Shown here: positions 21,000 to 30,868 of the stretch, one piece after another | Layout of the letters: each line of letters starts with the position of its first letter | How positions within the stretch are numbered: position 1 is the stretch's first letter | Translations under genes and position numbers: made by a program | The notes under the pieces: generated by a model | The model's input: only the letters and a program-made list of their open reading frames with translations | Told to the model about the DNA's origin: nothing | Database searches by the model: none | Source of the DNA: Corynebacterium sp. | GTDB lineage: Bacteria > Actinomycetota > Actinomycetes > Mycobacteriales > Mycobacteriaceae | Assembly: GCF_022712275.1 (NCBI RefSeq) | Contig: NZ_JALAGU010000047.1 | Span: 36,374 to 100,373, forward strand | DNA: 64,000 nucleotides | Direction: 5' to 3'

Positions 21000-22838
21000 A
21001 TGACCATCCCCGGGCTCGTCGGCCAGGCACCCACCACGAATCAGGAACTGCTGCAGTGGATCATCGACGCGGTAGCTCTTTTCGAGCCGGCGCAGGTCGT
21101 GTTCGTTGACGGCTCTGTGGAGGAACGCGACCGACTGTCCCAGGAGCTCGTCGACGCCGGCACTCTGATCAAGCTCAACGAAGAGAAGCGGCCGAACAGC
21201 TACCTCGCCCGCTCCAACCCGGCCGATGTCGCCCGCGTGGAGTCCCGCACCTTCATCTGCTCCGAGAAGCAGGAGGGCGCCGGCCCGACCAACAACTGGG
21301 CGCCGCCGGCTGCGATGAAGGAGGAGATGACCGAGCACTACAAGGGTGCGATGAAGGGCCGCACGATGTACGTCGTGCCGTTCTGCATGGGTCCCATCGA
21401 CGACCCGCAGCCCAAGCTCGGCGTCCAGCTCACCGACTCCGCCTACGTGGTGCTGTCCATGGGTGTCATGACCCGCATGGGCCAGGCAGCCCTCGACAAG
21501 ATCGACGCCACCGGTGAGTTCGTCCGCTGCCTCCACTCCGTCGGCGCCCCGCTGGAGCCCGGTCAGGAGGACGTCGCCTGGCCGTGCAACGACACCAAGT
21601 ACATCACCCAGTTCCCGGACACCAAGGAGATCTGGTCCTTCGGCTCCGGCTACGGCGGAAACGCCATCCTGGCCAAGAAGTGCTTCGCGCTGCGCATCGC
21701 GTCCGTCATGGCGAAGGAAGAGGGCTGGCTCGCCGAGCACATGCTCATCCTCAAGCTGACCAGCCCGGAGGGCAAGGCCTACCACATCCTCGGCGCCTTC
21801 CCGTCCGCCTGCGGCAAGACCAACCTCGCCATGATCACCCCGACCATCCCGGGCTGGAAGGCCGAGGTCGTCGGTGACGACATCGCGTGGATGAAGTTCG
21901 GCGAGGACGGCCACCTCTACGCCGTGAACCCGGAGAACGGCTTCTTCGGTGTCGCGCCGGGCACCAGCTACGGCTCCAACCCGATCGCCATGGAGACCAT
22001 GGATGCCGGCAATACCCTGTTCACCAACGTCGCACTGACCGACGACGGTGACGTCTGGTGGGAGGGCATGGGCGACGCCCCGGCCCACCTCATCGACTGG
22101 AAGGGCAACGACTGGACCCCGGAATCCAACGAGAAGGCCGCCCACCCGAACTCGCGCTACTGCGTGCCGATCGCCCAGTGCCCGTCCGCCGCCCCCGAGT
22201 TCAACGACTGGAAGGGCGTCAAGGTCGACGCGATCCTCTTCGGTGGTCGCCGTGCGGATACCGTCCCGCTGGTCACCCAGACCCATGACTGGAACCACGC
22301 CACCATGGTCGGTGCGCTGCTGGCCTCCGGTCAGACCGCCGCCCAGGAGGGTGTCGTCGGTACTCTGCGCCACGACCCGATGGCGATGCTGCCCTTCATC
22401 GGCTACAACGCCGGCGAGTACCTCGCCCACTGGATCGAGATGGGCAGGAAGGGCGGCGACAAGATGCCGGATGTTTTCCTGGTCAACTGGTTCCGTCGTG
22501 GCGAGGACGGCCGTTTCCTGTGGCCGGGTTTCGGCGAGAACTCCCGCGTCCTCAAGTGGATCGTCGACCGTATCGAGGGTCGCGTCGGTGCCGATGAGAC
22601 CATCGTCGGGGACACCGCCCGCTACGAGGACCTGGACCTCGAGGGCGTCACCGAGCCGGAGGCCGACATCCGCGAGGCGCTCACCGCGCCGGCGTCCCAG
22701 TGGGCCAACGACATCGAGGACAACGCCGAGTACCTCAATTTCCTCGGCCCGAAGGTCCCGCAGGAGATCCTCGACCAGTTCGACGCACTGAAGCGGCGCG
22801 TCGAGGAGGCCGTCGCCGCTGAGAAGGCCGGCGTCTAA
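21000..22838 (+). CDS. pckG: Phosphoenolpyruvate carboxykinase (GTP)
   Basis: A 612-residue GTP-dependent enzyme converting oxaloacetate to phosphoenolpyruvate, the first committed step of gluconeogenesis. The P-loop FPSACGKTNLAMI contains Cys271, the hyper-reactive cysteine of the GTP class. The metal- and substrate-binding segments (KKCFALRIAS, DDIAWMKFGEDG, FGGRRADTVPLV) are intact. AGGAG (20990-20994) lies five bases before ATG 21000. Size agrees with the family (about 610). M. tuberculosis has pckA (Rv0211) close to the trmB block too. Confidence 0.97.
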   Translation: MTIPGLVGQAPTTNQELLQWIIDAVALFEPAQVVFVDGSVEERDRLSQELVDAGTLIKLNEEKRPNSYLARSNPADVARVESRTFICSEKQEGAGPTNNWAPPAAMKEEMTEHYKGAMKGRTMYVVPFCMGPIDDPQPKLGVQLTDSAYVVLSMGVMTRMGQAALDKIDATGEFVRCLHSVGAPLEPGQEDVAWPCNDTKYITQFPDTKEIWSFGSGYGGNAILAKKCFALRIASVMAKEEGWLAEHMLILKLTSPEGKAYHILGAFPSACGKTNLAMITPTIPGWKAEVVGDDIAWMKFGEDGHLYAVNPENGFFGVAPGTSYGSNPIAMETMDAGNTLFTNVALTDDGDVWWEGMGDAPAHLIDWKGNDWTPESNEKAAHPNSRYCVPIAQCPSAAPEFNDWKGVKVDAILFGGRRADTVPLVTQTHDWNHATMVGALLASGQTAAQEGVVGTLRHDPMAMLPFIGYNAGEYLAHWIEMGRKGGDKMPDVFLVNWFRRGEDGRFLWPGFGENSRVLKWIVDRIEGRVGADETIVGDTARYEDLDLEGVTEPEADIREALTAPASQWANDIEDNAEYLNFLGPKVPQEILDQFDALKRRVEEAVAAEKAGV

Positions 22839-22862
22839 GGGTTCTCTCTCCCCCCTTCCAGA

Positions 22863-22922
22863 AATCCTCACCTCCTGAGGTACGCTCCCGGGCTTTCGTG
22901 CGTACCTCAGCCGGTGAGGATT
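22863..22922 (+). terminator. Long two-tier hairpin terminator after pckG
   Basis: Outer arms AATCCTCACC (22863-22872) and GGTGAGGATT (22913-22922) and inner arms CTGAGGTACG (22875-22884) and CGTACCTCAG (22901-22910) are all perfect. A two-base internal mismatch separates them and a 16-base loop closes the structure. It starts 24 bases after the stop. Confidence 0.8.
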
Positions 22923-22963
22923 CTTCCGCGTCCGAGGCGGGGTCAGGAGGCGGGGCCGCGACG

Positions 22964-22969
22964 TAGGGT
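22964..22969 (+). promoter_or_regulatory. Leaderless-type -10 of the YbbN-like gene
   Basis: TAGGGT ends eight bases before ATG 22978, and no Shine-Dalgarno sequence lies between. Confidence 0.5.
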
Positions 22970-22977
22970 GGAACGCG

Positions 22978-24057
22978 ATGGTCCACTCCCATGATTCCTG
23001 CGCCCCTGACCTCGCCCGCGACCTCGCAGTCACTGGCGCGGTCGATTTCCGTGCTGCCTCCGCCGCTGACATCGCCACGACTGCTCCGGACGCGGAGCCC
23101 CTGACAGCTCCGCAGCGGGTGTCGCCGGTCGTCGCGATCACACCGCTGAGTCTGCCCACCGAGGTCATCGCCCGGTCGGCACAGGTCCCGGTGGTTGTCA
23201 TCCTCGGCTCTCCGGTAGACCCGGAAATGTCGGCACTGCGCCGGGAACTCACCGGGGCGGCATCCTCCGCGGGACTGCGGTGGATCCTGGCGGTGGCGGA
23301 TACTGACCGGTTCCCCCGGCTCGTGGCGGCGTTCCGGCCGGTGTCGATGCCGACCGTCGAGGTCGTCGCCGACGGCACCGGTATTGCAGCCTGGACTCCG
23401 GAGGACGGTCTGGGGGAGAACGGCGTGGACTGCGCTGACTGGGTGTCGACGGTGGTGGGGCGCGTCGCACACCGGCTGGCAGGACTGCCGCCGGACACTC
23501 TGGTCGATGATGCCGAGGCGGCTGATGTGCGAGGGAAACCGGGCAACGGCCCGGATGCCGCGGATTCTGTGGCGCTCACCTCCGATCCCCGGCTGCGCCA
23601 GGCGGCGGATCTGGTCGGCAGTGGTGACCCGGAGGGTGCGGTCGCGCTCTACGAGACGCTGCTGGCGGAGTACCCAGACCTGGCGTCGCAACAGGTGCTG
23701 CAGCAGGCGCGGGTGGCAGTGGGTGTGCTGGTACGGACGAAGGAACTGGACCATCGGGCGGTCTACACCACGCTCGCCGGAGCACAGCGGCTTCTCGACG
23801 CAGGAGACGCCGTCACAGGGACTGCCTCGATGACACTCGATGATCTGCTGCGTACCGCTGATGTCCTTGTCCTCGATGACAGGCCGGTTGATGCGGTCGA
23901 CCTGCTGTCAGGAGCCTTGTCCAACTCAGCGGCAGGGCGACCGGCGGCGGAGTGCGAGCAACTCCGTGTCCGTGTCCTTGACGTCATCCGGCTCCTGGAG
24001 CCGGGCGCGTCGGCGGCGGAACGGGCCCGACGGAGGTTGGCGTCCGCCCTGTTCTGA
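22978..24057 (+). CDS. YbbN/CnoX-like thioredoxin-fold protein with TPR tail
   Basis: A 359-residue protein with a degenerate thioredoxin domain (about 45-170) and an alpha-helical tetratricopeptide-like C-terminus (about 195-350; DPEGAVALYETLLAEYPD). The redox CxxC is replaced by SPVD in ILGSPVDPEM (near 75-84), so it should not be an oxidoreductase. The overall plan matches actinobacterial YbbN proteins, which act as co-chaperones in E. coli. Single gene between the pckG terminator and the convergent CobW gene; nothing notable is seen in the 90 bases after it. Confidence 0.75.
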   Translation: MVHSHDSCAPDLARDLAVTGAVDFRAASAADIATTAPDAEPLTAPQRVSPVVAITPLSLPTEVIARSAQVPVVVILGSPVDPEMSALRRELTGAASSAGLRWILAVADTDRFPRLVAAFRPVSMPTVEVVADGTGIAAWTPEDGLGENGVDCADWVSTVVGRVAHRLAGLPPDTLVDDAEAADVRGKPGNGPDAADSVALTSDPRLRQAADLVGSGDPEGAVALYETLLAEYPDLASQQVLQQARVAVGVLVRTKELDHRAVYTTLAGAQRLLDAGDAVTGTASMTLDDLLRTADVLVLDDRPVDAVDLLSGALSNSAAGRPAAECEQLRVRVLDVIRLLEPGASAAERARRRLASALF

Positions 24058-24147
24058 GAGGTGGCTGACGGGACGCCTGGTCAGGTGATGTCTGTCGGTG
24101 CCGCTACATGTCACGGGGCGATTCAGCTCGGGCCACCCTCGAGCGGT

Positions 24148-25227
<1,080 letters not shown>

Positions 25228-25269
25228 GGAGGGGGCCTTTCGGTGGACGGTGCTTCGACCCCACCTTAC

Positions 25270-25284
25270 TGATAATGATTTCCA
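25270..25284. promoter_or_regulatory. Putative Zur box
   Basis: TGATAATGATTTCCA matches the actinobacterial Zur palindrome TGAAAATGATTTTCA at 13 of 15 positions. It sits just upstream of the CobW-type gene, overlapping the likely promoter (TAAGGT at 25268-25263 on the minus strand). Confidence 0.7.
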
Positions 25285-25325
25285 GTAACGGTGGGTGGGT
25301 GTCTCCCACGTTCCTCGGCCCACTC

Positions 25326-25798
25326 TCACCAGGCGTAGGACTGTGGGGCAGTGCCCGGGCCGGGCCAGATCCGGTCGAGTTCTGCCGGCGTCGGGGCGTC
25401 CGGCGGGCACACCCCATCGCCAGTGGCGACCACGGGATCAGCCCGATCCGGAAGTGCTCCAGGGCGGGGATGAGCTCCTGCTCGATCACCCGGGCGCGAC
25501 CGGTCAGGTGGGAGTCGGTCACGTCCCACCCGGCGAAGCTCGAGGATCCGACGTAGCTGATCTTGCCGGACGCGATGATCTCCTCCGAGGTTCCGTAATC
25601 CTGGGCCATGTCCGGACTCTGCGGGCCACCGTAGACATCGGCGGACCCGATGAAGCTCACCCCGAGGTCGACGGCGGGGTCGAGAATCCTGTGGGCGTCC
25701 GCTTCCGGGGTGGCGTCCCCGGAGTTCATGGTGCCCGGTCCGATCCTGCTGACCAGCAGGCCGGAGCGTCCGAGGTGTGCGTAGTCCATGGTGTTCAT
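25326..25798 (-). pseudogene. Aldo/keto reductase remnant (internal deletion, frameshift)
   Basis: Reading from ATG 25798 or 25789, the N-terminal AKR features are clear: YAHLGRSGLLVSRIGPGTMN, then SADVYGG with the family Asp and Tyr. The text then jumps from YGTSEEI straight to GKISYVGSSSFAGWD, which skips about 90-100 residues including the catalytic Lys and His. After IGLIPWSPLAMG the frame shifts; the continuation (DAPTPAELDRIWPGP) runs in the next frame to a stop at 25326. The XRE-type regulator divergent from it is the usual partner of such oxidoreductases. Non-functional. Confidence 0.85.
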
Positions 25799-25889
25799 TC
25801 CCCTACCTGCGACGTTATCCGCGGTATCCGGCCTCAACCAGGTACTGACAGGGCATTGTCCGGGTCTGCCGGAGGCCTGTGCCACGCCC

Positions 25890-25895
25890 TACGCT
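25890..25895 (+). promoter_or_regulatory. Leaderless-type -10 of the XRE regulator
   Basis: TACGCT ends seven bases before ATG 25903; no Shine-Dalgarno sequence. Confidence 0.55.
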
Positions 25896-25902
25896 GGGTG
25901 TC

Positions 25903-26811
25903 ATGGACAGCAGGAAGAACGCGCGGGCGGCGCAGGCCGAGGTACGGGAGTTCCTCACCACCCGCCGGGCCCGCATCACCCCGGACGCCGCGGGTCTGCC
26001 GGCCACCGGTAACCGTAGGGTGCCTGGTCTTCGCCGCAGTGAGGTCGCGCACCTCGCCGGGATCAGTGTGGACTACTACGCGAAACTGGAACGGGGACAG
26101 ATCGCCGGGGCATCCGCCGGAGTTCTGGAGGCACTCGCCCGTGCCCTGCAGCTCAGCGAGGCAGAACACCGGCACCTCTACGACCTCGCCAGTGCCGCCG
26201 ACGGTGTCCCGACCTCGGCGCGTGGACGGTCACGCTCCACCCGTCCGCACCAGGTCAGGGCATCCCTGGAGCGGGTGGTGGACGCCATCACCGGGGCTGT
26301 AGCCTTCGTCCGCGACGAGATGCAGGATATTGTCGCGGTCAACGATCTGGGCCGGGAGTTCTACCGTCCCGTGCTCGGGGAGAAGGACGCATCCGGGGCG
26401 CAGTCCGGTCGCGCGAACCTCGCCCGCTTCCAGTTCCTCGACCCGGCGTCCCGCGAGTTCTACCCGGACTGGAACACCATGGCCCGGATGTGCGTCGGTG
26501 TGATGCACGCCGAGGTCGGACGCAATCCCGGGCACCGTGGGTTACAGGATCTCGTCGGAGAGCTGTCCACGCTGAGCGCCGACTTCGCTGAACTGTGGGC
26601 CGCGCATGACGTGAGGATCCACGGGGCCGGGACGAAACGGTTCCACCACCCGGAGGTCGGTGAGCTCACTCTCGCCTTCGAGGAACTGCAGGTCACTGCA
26701 GATGACGGACTGGCACTCTACGTCTACTCCGCGGAACCGGGGTCAGCGTCCGAGGAGAAACTGCGACTGCTCGCCTCACTGGCGGCCACTACCGACATTC
26801 ACCCCTCGTAG
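25903..26811 (+). CDS. XRE-family regulator with MmyB-like ligand domain
   Basis: A 302-residue regulator. Residues about 12-85 form the helix-turn-helix (VPGLRRSEVAHLAGISVDYY then KLERGQ), and about 105-295 form the PAS-like MmyB ligand-binding domain typical of this actinobacterial group (WNTMARMCVGVMHAEVGRNP). Such regulators usually repress a divergent oxidoreductase; here that gene is a wreck, so the regulator may be an orphan. The start at 25903 rests on the -10 seven bases upstream. The last 13 bases overlap the convergent CMD gene. Confidence 0.88.
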   Translation: MDSRKNARAAQAEVREFLTTRRARITPDAAGLPATGNRRVPGLRRSEVAHLAGISVDYYAKLERGQIAGASAGVLEALARALQLSEAEHRHLYDLASAADGVPTSARGRSRSTRPHQVRASLERVVDAITGAVAFVRDEMQDIVAVNDLGREFYRPVLGEKDASGAQSGRANLARFQFLDPASREFYPDWNTMARMCVGVMHAEVGRNPGHRGLQDLVGELSTLSADFAELWAAHDVRIHGAGTKRFHHPEVGELTLAFEELQVTADDGLALYVYSAEPGSASEEKLRLLASLAATTDIHPS

Positions 26812-27122
26812 GCCTCCTTCGCCGCCCGGAACGCGGCCCATGCCTTCGGCCACCCGACGTAGAAGGCGGCATGGGTGAGGACCTCGGTCATTTCCTCTGC
26901 GGTGACGCCGTTCTTCTTCGCCATCTCGATGTGGAATCCGAGCGAGCTGTCGATGATGCCGGACGCCATCAGCGCGGTGACGGTGACGATGCTGCGGTCG
27001 CGGGCCGGAAGCTTGTCCTCGCGGCTCCACACCTCACCGAAGAGGACGTCGTCGTTGAGTTCGGCGAACTTCGGGGCGAATTCCCCGAGGGAGTCCCGGC
27101 CGGCTGTCACTTTCTCCATCAT
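26799..27122 (-). CDS. Carboxymuconolactone decarboxylase-family protein
   Basis: A 107-residue, all-helical protein of the CMD/AhpD-like superfamily (LPARDRSIVTVTALMASG, then GVTAEEMTEVLTHAAFYVGWP). It lacks the CxxC of AhpD-type peroxidase partners, so it is closer to the decarboxylase-like branch with unproven chemistry. It is the last gene of a cupin-AKR-CMD operon, a combination seen in many bacteria and generally assumed to handle a reactive carbonyl or quinone. The substrate is unknown. Confidence 0.85.
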   Translation of the reverse strand: MMEKVTAGRDSLGEFAPKFAELNDDVLFGEVWSREDKLPARDRSIVTVTALMASGIIDSSLGFHIEMAKKNGVTAEEMTEVLTHAAFYVGWPKAWAAFRAAKEAYEG

Positions 27123-27147
27123 TCCTCCTTCCTGACGGTGGGGTTGT

Positions 27148-28005
27148 TCACTTCCCGTTGTACACCGGGAAGGCCGAGGAATCGCCGTAGTCCCGAGCGT
27201 CCAGGGTGCGCAGGGCGTCCATGTCGGCGTCCTCGATCATGAAGTCGACCTCGGCGTTGGAGCGCATATGGCCCGGGTTCGCGGTCTTGGGCAGGGAGAC
27301 GGTGCCGAGCTGCAGCGTGTAGCGGATGCACAGTTGTGGCACGCTGACTCCGTACTTCGCCGCGAGATTCTTGACCTGCGGGTTGTCGAGGATCTCGCCG
27401 TGGGCGATCGGGGAGTAGGCCTCCACCACGATGCGCTTGTCCCGGCAGTAGTCGATGAGGCCGGCCGGTGTGTTGCCGGCGTGGACGAGGATCTGGTTGA
27501 CGTGCGGGGTGATCTCGGCATTGTCGATGATGTTGTCGAGATCGCGCTCCAGGAAGTTGGAGACGCCGATGGCCTTCACCTTCCCGGCGTGGAACGCCTC
27601 CTCGAGTGCCCGCCAGGCGGCGAGATTTCCCTCGTCGTAGGTGCCGCCACGGAAGTCATCCCAGGGCTGCGGGGCATGGATGAGCATGAGATCCACATAG
27701 TCCAGACCCATGGTCGACAGGGAACCGTCGATGGCGGCGACGGCGCCCTCATAGTCCTTCACCTCGGCGGCGAGCTTCGTGGAGACGAACAGTTCCTCGC
27801 GGGGGACGCCGCTCTCACGCACGCCCTGCCCGACACCGGCTTCATTGCCGTAGGCCTGGGCGGTGTCGATGTTGCGGTAGCCGACGGTGACGGCCTCTTT
27901 CACGGCCCGGGCGGCCTGGTCATCGTCGATGAACCAGGTGCCGAGGCCGAGGACGGGGATGTCGTCGCCGGTGGTGAGGGTGAGGGTGTCAGTGAGTGCT
28001 GTCAT
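27148..28005 (-). CDS. Aldo/keto reductase (2,5-diketogluconate reductase-like)
   Basis: A 285-residue NADPH-dependent reductase with the full catalytic tetrad: Asp47 and Tyr52 in DTAQAYGNE, Lys77 in STKLA, and His110 in MLIHAPQPW. VLGLGTW marks the N-terminal strand and SLPKTANPGHMRSN the cofactor phosphate loop. It is the intact counterpart to the broken AKR at 25326-25798 but belongs to a different branch. Middle gene of the cupin-AKR-CMD operon, 24 bases after the cupin. Confidence 0.92.
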   Translation of the reverse strand: MTALTDTLTLTTGDDIPVLGLGTWFIDDDQAARAVKEAVTVGYRNIDTAQAYGNEAGVGQGVRESGVPREELFVSTKLAAEVKDYEGAVAAIDGSLSTMGLDYVDLMLIHAPQPWDDFRGGTYDEGNLAAWRALEEAFHAGKVKAIGVSNFLERDLDNIIDNAEITPHVNQILVHAGNTPAGLIDYCRDKRIVVEAYSPIAHGEILDNPQVKNLAAKYGVSVPQLCIRYTLQLGTVSLPKTANPGHMRSNAEVDFMIEDADMDALRTLDARDYGDSSAFPVYNGK

Positions 28006-28029
28006 GGTTGTTCTCCTGTGCAGGTGGGT

Positions 28030-28449
28030 TTACGCGGGCAGTGCCGCGTAGTACTTGTCTGTGACCGGTTCCAGCCACTCGTTGGAGGTGTTTTCGCCGG
28101 GGACCTCGATGGCGAGGTGGGTGAACCAGGAGTCTGCCTTTGCCCCGTGCCAGTGCTTCACATTGGCGGGGATCTGGACGATGCTGCCCGGGGTCATGCT
28201 CACGGGATCCTCGCCCTCGGCCTGGTACCACCCCGAGCCGTCGGTACACAGCAGGATCTGCCCGCCGCCGCCGGTGGCGTGGTGGATGTGCCAGTTGTTG
28301 CGGCATCCGGGTTCGAAGGTCACGTTTCCGACGGGTACTCCCTTGTCGGTAAGCAGGGCCAGGTAGCTCTGGCCGGTGAAGTTCGCGGCGTAGGCGTCAT
28401 TCTTCCCGCCGAGCGGGAAGAGGGGTTCGAAATCGATGCTGTCGGTCAT
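28030..28449 (-). CDS. Single-domain cupin protein
   Basis: A 139-residue cupin. The first motif NWHIHHATGGGGQ gives the metal-ligand histidines (near residues 53-56), and the second motif PANVKHWHGA gives another (near 98-103). It is similar to the cupins associated with carboxymuconolactone decarboxylases. First gene of the operon with AKR and CMD. The enzymatic role is not known. Confidence 0.88.
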   Translation of the reverse strand: MTDSIDFEPLFPLGGKNDAYAANFTGQSYLALLTDKGVPVGNVTFEPGCRNNWHIHHATGGGGQILLCTDGSGWYQAEGEDPVSMTPGSIVQIPANVKHWHGAKADSWFTHLAIEVPGENTSNEWLEPVTDKYYAALPA

Positions 28450-28691
28450 GGCATCCAGGCTACGTCCGGTCAGGACACCGCACCGGTGCTGAAGGGTGCC
28501 CTGTGGGTACGTGTCTGTTCTTCGGCCGGTTCCGGCTGTTCACCACTTGACCGAGGCTACGCAGAGGTTGTTTTCCGGAATCATCGGTGGACTCTCCGAA
28601 GCCTCGACCAGTGGTGGACGTTCTGACGTGGACGGTGGGGCAGTCGCGCACATCACGCGCCCGGACCCGCGGGAACACTGCTGTCACCGGC

Positions 28692-28697
28692 TACGCT
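28692..28697 (+). promoter_or_regulatory. Leaderless-type -10 of alsD
   Basis: TACGCT ends six bases before ATG 28704; no Shine-Dalgarno sequence. The rest of the 254-base gap to the cupin gene shows no other feature I can support. Confidence 0.55.
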
Positions 28698-28703
28698 GGA
28701 CCC

Positions 28704-29435
28704 ATGAACGACAGTCCCGTGACCCGGCACACGATCTTTCAGAACTCCCTCATGTCGGCCCTGCTCGACGGCATCTACGACGGCGAGATGACCGTCGGTG
28801 AGCTGCTCGGCAAGGGCAACTTCGGCCTCGGCACCTTCGACGCCCTCGACGGGGAGATGGTCATCATCGACGGCGTCTGCTACCAGCTGCGCCACGACGG
28901 CACCGCCACCCGCGCTGACCTTGGGCAGCATTCCCCGTACTCGGTGTGCACGAACTTCGTGCCGCGCATCCGCCGCCGGGCCCCGGAGAACATCCGGCGG
29001 GCCGACCTCTCAGACTTCATCGACGAGATGACGCCCTCGGCGAACTACATGTACGCCGTCCGTATCACCGGCACCTTCTCCGACGTCACGACCCGCACGG
29101 TGGTGCGTCAGGAGAAGCCCTACCCGCCGATGACCGAGGCTGTCGGGGACGATGCCGAGCAGCACTTCACCGACGTCTCCGGTGTCATCGCCGGTTTCCG
29201 CACCCCGATCTACGAGAAGAACATCTCGGTCCCGGGCTGCCACGTCCACTTCATCGACGATGCCCGGACACAGGGCGGCCACGTCCTCGACTTCACCCTC
29301 ACCGAGGGCAAGATCGAACTGTGCCCCGGCACGGATCTTGACCTGCGGTTGCCACTGACCTCGGCCTTCTCGAATGCGAACCTCGACCCCGAGGACCTCG
29401 ACGAACAGCTGCACGCCACCGAGGTCAAGGACTGA
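28704..29435 (+). CDS. alsD: Alpha-acetolactate decarboxylase
   Basis: A 243-residue enzyme converting 2-acetolactate to acetoin. The zinc ligands His180 and His182 (GCHVHFI) and His193 (GGHVLDF) have the family spacing, with Glu51 near the N-terminus as a further expected residue. No acetolactate synthase lies nearby, so it would draw on the IlvBN product and relieve excess acetolactate or make acetoin. Its stop precedes the next gene's start by only four bases. Confidence 0.93.
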   Translation: MNDSPVTRHTIFQNSLMSALLDGIYDGEMTVGELLGKGNFGLGTFDALDGEMVIIDGVCYQLRHDGTATRADLGQHSPYSVCTNFVPRIRRRAPENIRRADLSDFIDEMTPSANYMYAVRITGTFSDVTTRTVVRQEKPYPPMTEAVGDDAEQHFTDVSGVIAGFRTPIYEKNISVPGCHVHFIDDARTQGGHVLDFTLTEGKIELCPGTDLDLRLPLTSAFSNANLDPEDLDEQLHATEVKD

Positions 29436-29439
29436 CACC

Positions 29440-30498
29440 CTGAACACTCCCTCGCTCCGTAGCCCGGGCTCCGACCTGCCGCCGTCATGGTGGTACGTCC
29501 CTGCCCGGGCGGTCCGTCGATTCGTCGACCAGGACTTCGTGGACTTCGTCGGCAGTCTCGCCTTCCGCGCCCTGCTCGCCCTGTTCCCAGGGCTCATCGC
29601 CCTGGTCTCGATCCTGGCTCTGTTCGGTCAGAGCGAGGAATCGGTCGTCCGGCTGCTCAACCAGTTCGAGGGGGTGACCCCGGAGGACACCTGGGAGACG
29701 GTGCGTCCGGTCCTCGAGTCGATCCTGCGCGCGCCACAGGCCGGACTGGGTCTGGTCATCGGTCTGGTGACCACACTGTGGACGGCGTCCGGCTTCATCA
29801 AGACCTTCAGCCGCACGATGAATGCGGTGTACGGGATCTCGGAGGGACGCGGCATGTTCAAGTGGAACCTGCAGATGTACCTGCTCACCGCCATGTTCCT
29901 GCTGCTGGCCGCTGTCGGGCTCATCGGGTCGGTGATCGCCGGACCGGTCGCGGAGGCGGTCGGTGAGCTGATCCACCTGGAGACCGCAGTGATCACGGTG
30001 TGGCGCTACGTCCGCTGGGTGCTGGTCATCGGGGTCGTCGTGCTGGGTGTGGGGATGCTCTACCGCATCACCCCCAATGTCCGGATGCGTCGTACCTGGG
30101 GAGGACGCCACTTCCCGTGGTACCTGTTCTGGATGCGTTGGTTCACGGTCGGTGCGACGATCGCCATTGTCGCGACGGTCCTGGCGACGGCGCTCTTCTT
30201 CCTCTATGTCTCGAAGGCGGGGTCCTTCAACGCGACGTACGGTGCACTGGCCGGCGTGGTCGTGCTCATGCTGTGGCTCTTCCTCGTCAATGCGTCACTG
30301 GTCTTCGGTGCGCTCATCGACAGTGAGGTTGTCCGGATGCGGCAACTGCGGGCCGGCCTTCCGGCCGAGGAGACCCTGCAACTGCGTGTCCGGGATTCCT
30401 CGGCAAGTGAGAAGCGCGAGTCGAAGATGGCCCGGGACGTGGAGCGGGCGCGCGAGATGCGTGAGAGTGCGGAGGCCGGCACGGAGGACGCCGACTAA
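29440..30498 (+). CDS. YihY/BrkB-family inner-membrane protein (probable CTG start)
   Basis: A 352-residue protein with six predicted helices. The family motif is VGSLAFRALLALFPGLIAL near the N-terminus, with GASFNATYG-like and WLFLVNASLVFGALIDSE segments near the C-terminus, followed by a basic/acidic cytoplasmic tail. The start is unusual: no ATG, GTG or TTG fits before the first helix except ATG 29374, which lies 62 bases inside alsD without a ribosome site. CTG 29440 has AAGGA eight bases upstream and begins just after the alsD stop. Function unproven despite the old RNase BN label. Confidence 0.82.
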   Translation: MNTPSLRSPGSDLPPSWWYVPARAVRRFVDQDFVDFVGSLAFRALLALFPGLIALVSILALFGQSEESVVRLLNQFEGVTPEDTWETVRPVLESILRAPQAGLGLVIGLVTTLWTASGFIKTFSRTMNAVYGISEGRGMFKWNLQMYLLTAMFLLLAAVGLIGSVIAGPVAEAVGELIHLETAVITVWRYVRWVLVIGVVVLGVGMLYRITPNVRMRRTWGGRHFPWYLFWMRWFTVGATIAIVATVLATALFFLYVSKAGSFNATYGALAGVVVLMLWLFLVNASLVFGALIDSEVVRMRQLRAGLPAEETLQLRVRDSSASEKRESKMARDVERAREMRESAEAGTEDAD

Positions 30499-30868
30499 CC
30501 GTGGGCGTCGAGGAAGAACGCCAGCAGCTGCGGCTTGCGGGACATTGCAGCGGTCACACCCGCTGACGATGTCGAGCGCGACGTTCCCGAAGCCCTCACG
30601 CCGGTACCAGTTCGTACCCTCCCGTGCCGCGGTGAGGGCGTCGAAGTTGTCCTCGCTGGTGGTGCCGTCGTCGGGTTCGCCGACCGCCCAGGTCAGCAGT
30701 AGATGCTGCCGCTTCGTGGCGTCCGGGAGTGGTTATCGAGTGCCTCGGGTGCCCCGCCACCGCCGAGCATGAGTGCCCCGCCGGTGATGAGCAGTCGGGA
30801 GGTGGGGATGGTGCCGTAACTGATCATCTCGGCACCGCCGGAGTATCCGTACCACCGGATGTCGGTGG
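30495..30868 (-). pseudogene. Alpha/beta-hydrolase C-terminal remnant (two frameshifts)
   Basis: On the minus strand from about 30868, the nucleophile region WYGYSGGAEMISYG is readable in one frame up to GGGGAP. The gene then continues in a second frame (LLLTWAVGEPDDGTT, then NWYRREGFGNVALDIVSG) and in a third (MSRKPQLLAFFLDAHG) to a TAG at 30497-30495. The N-terminal half is missing; the sequence instead abuts the DyP fragment on the other strand. The stop overlaps the YihY stop codon. Confidence 0.8.

Noticed and set aside
20988..23579. Long open frame (863 codons) antisense to pckG
   Set aside because: It spans pckG, a terminator and part of the next gene, and shows only reverse-complement bias.
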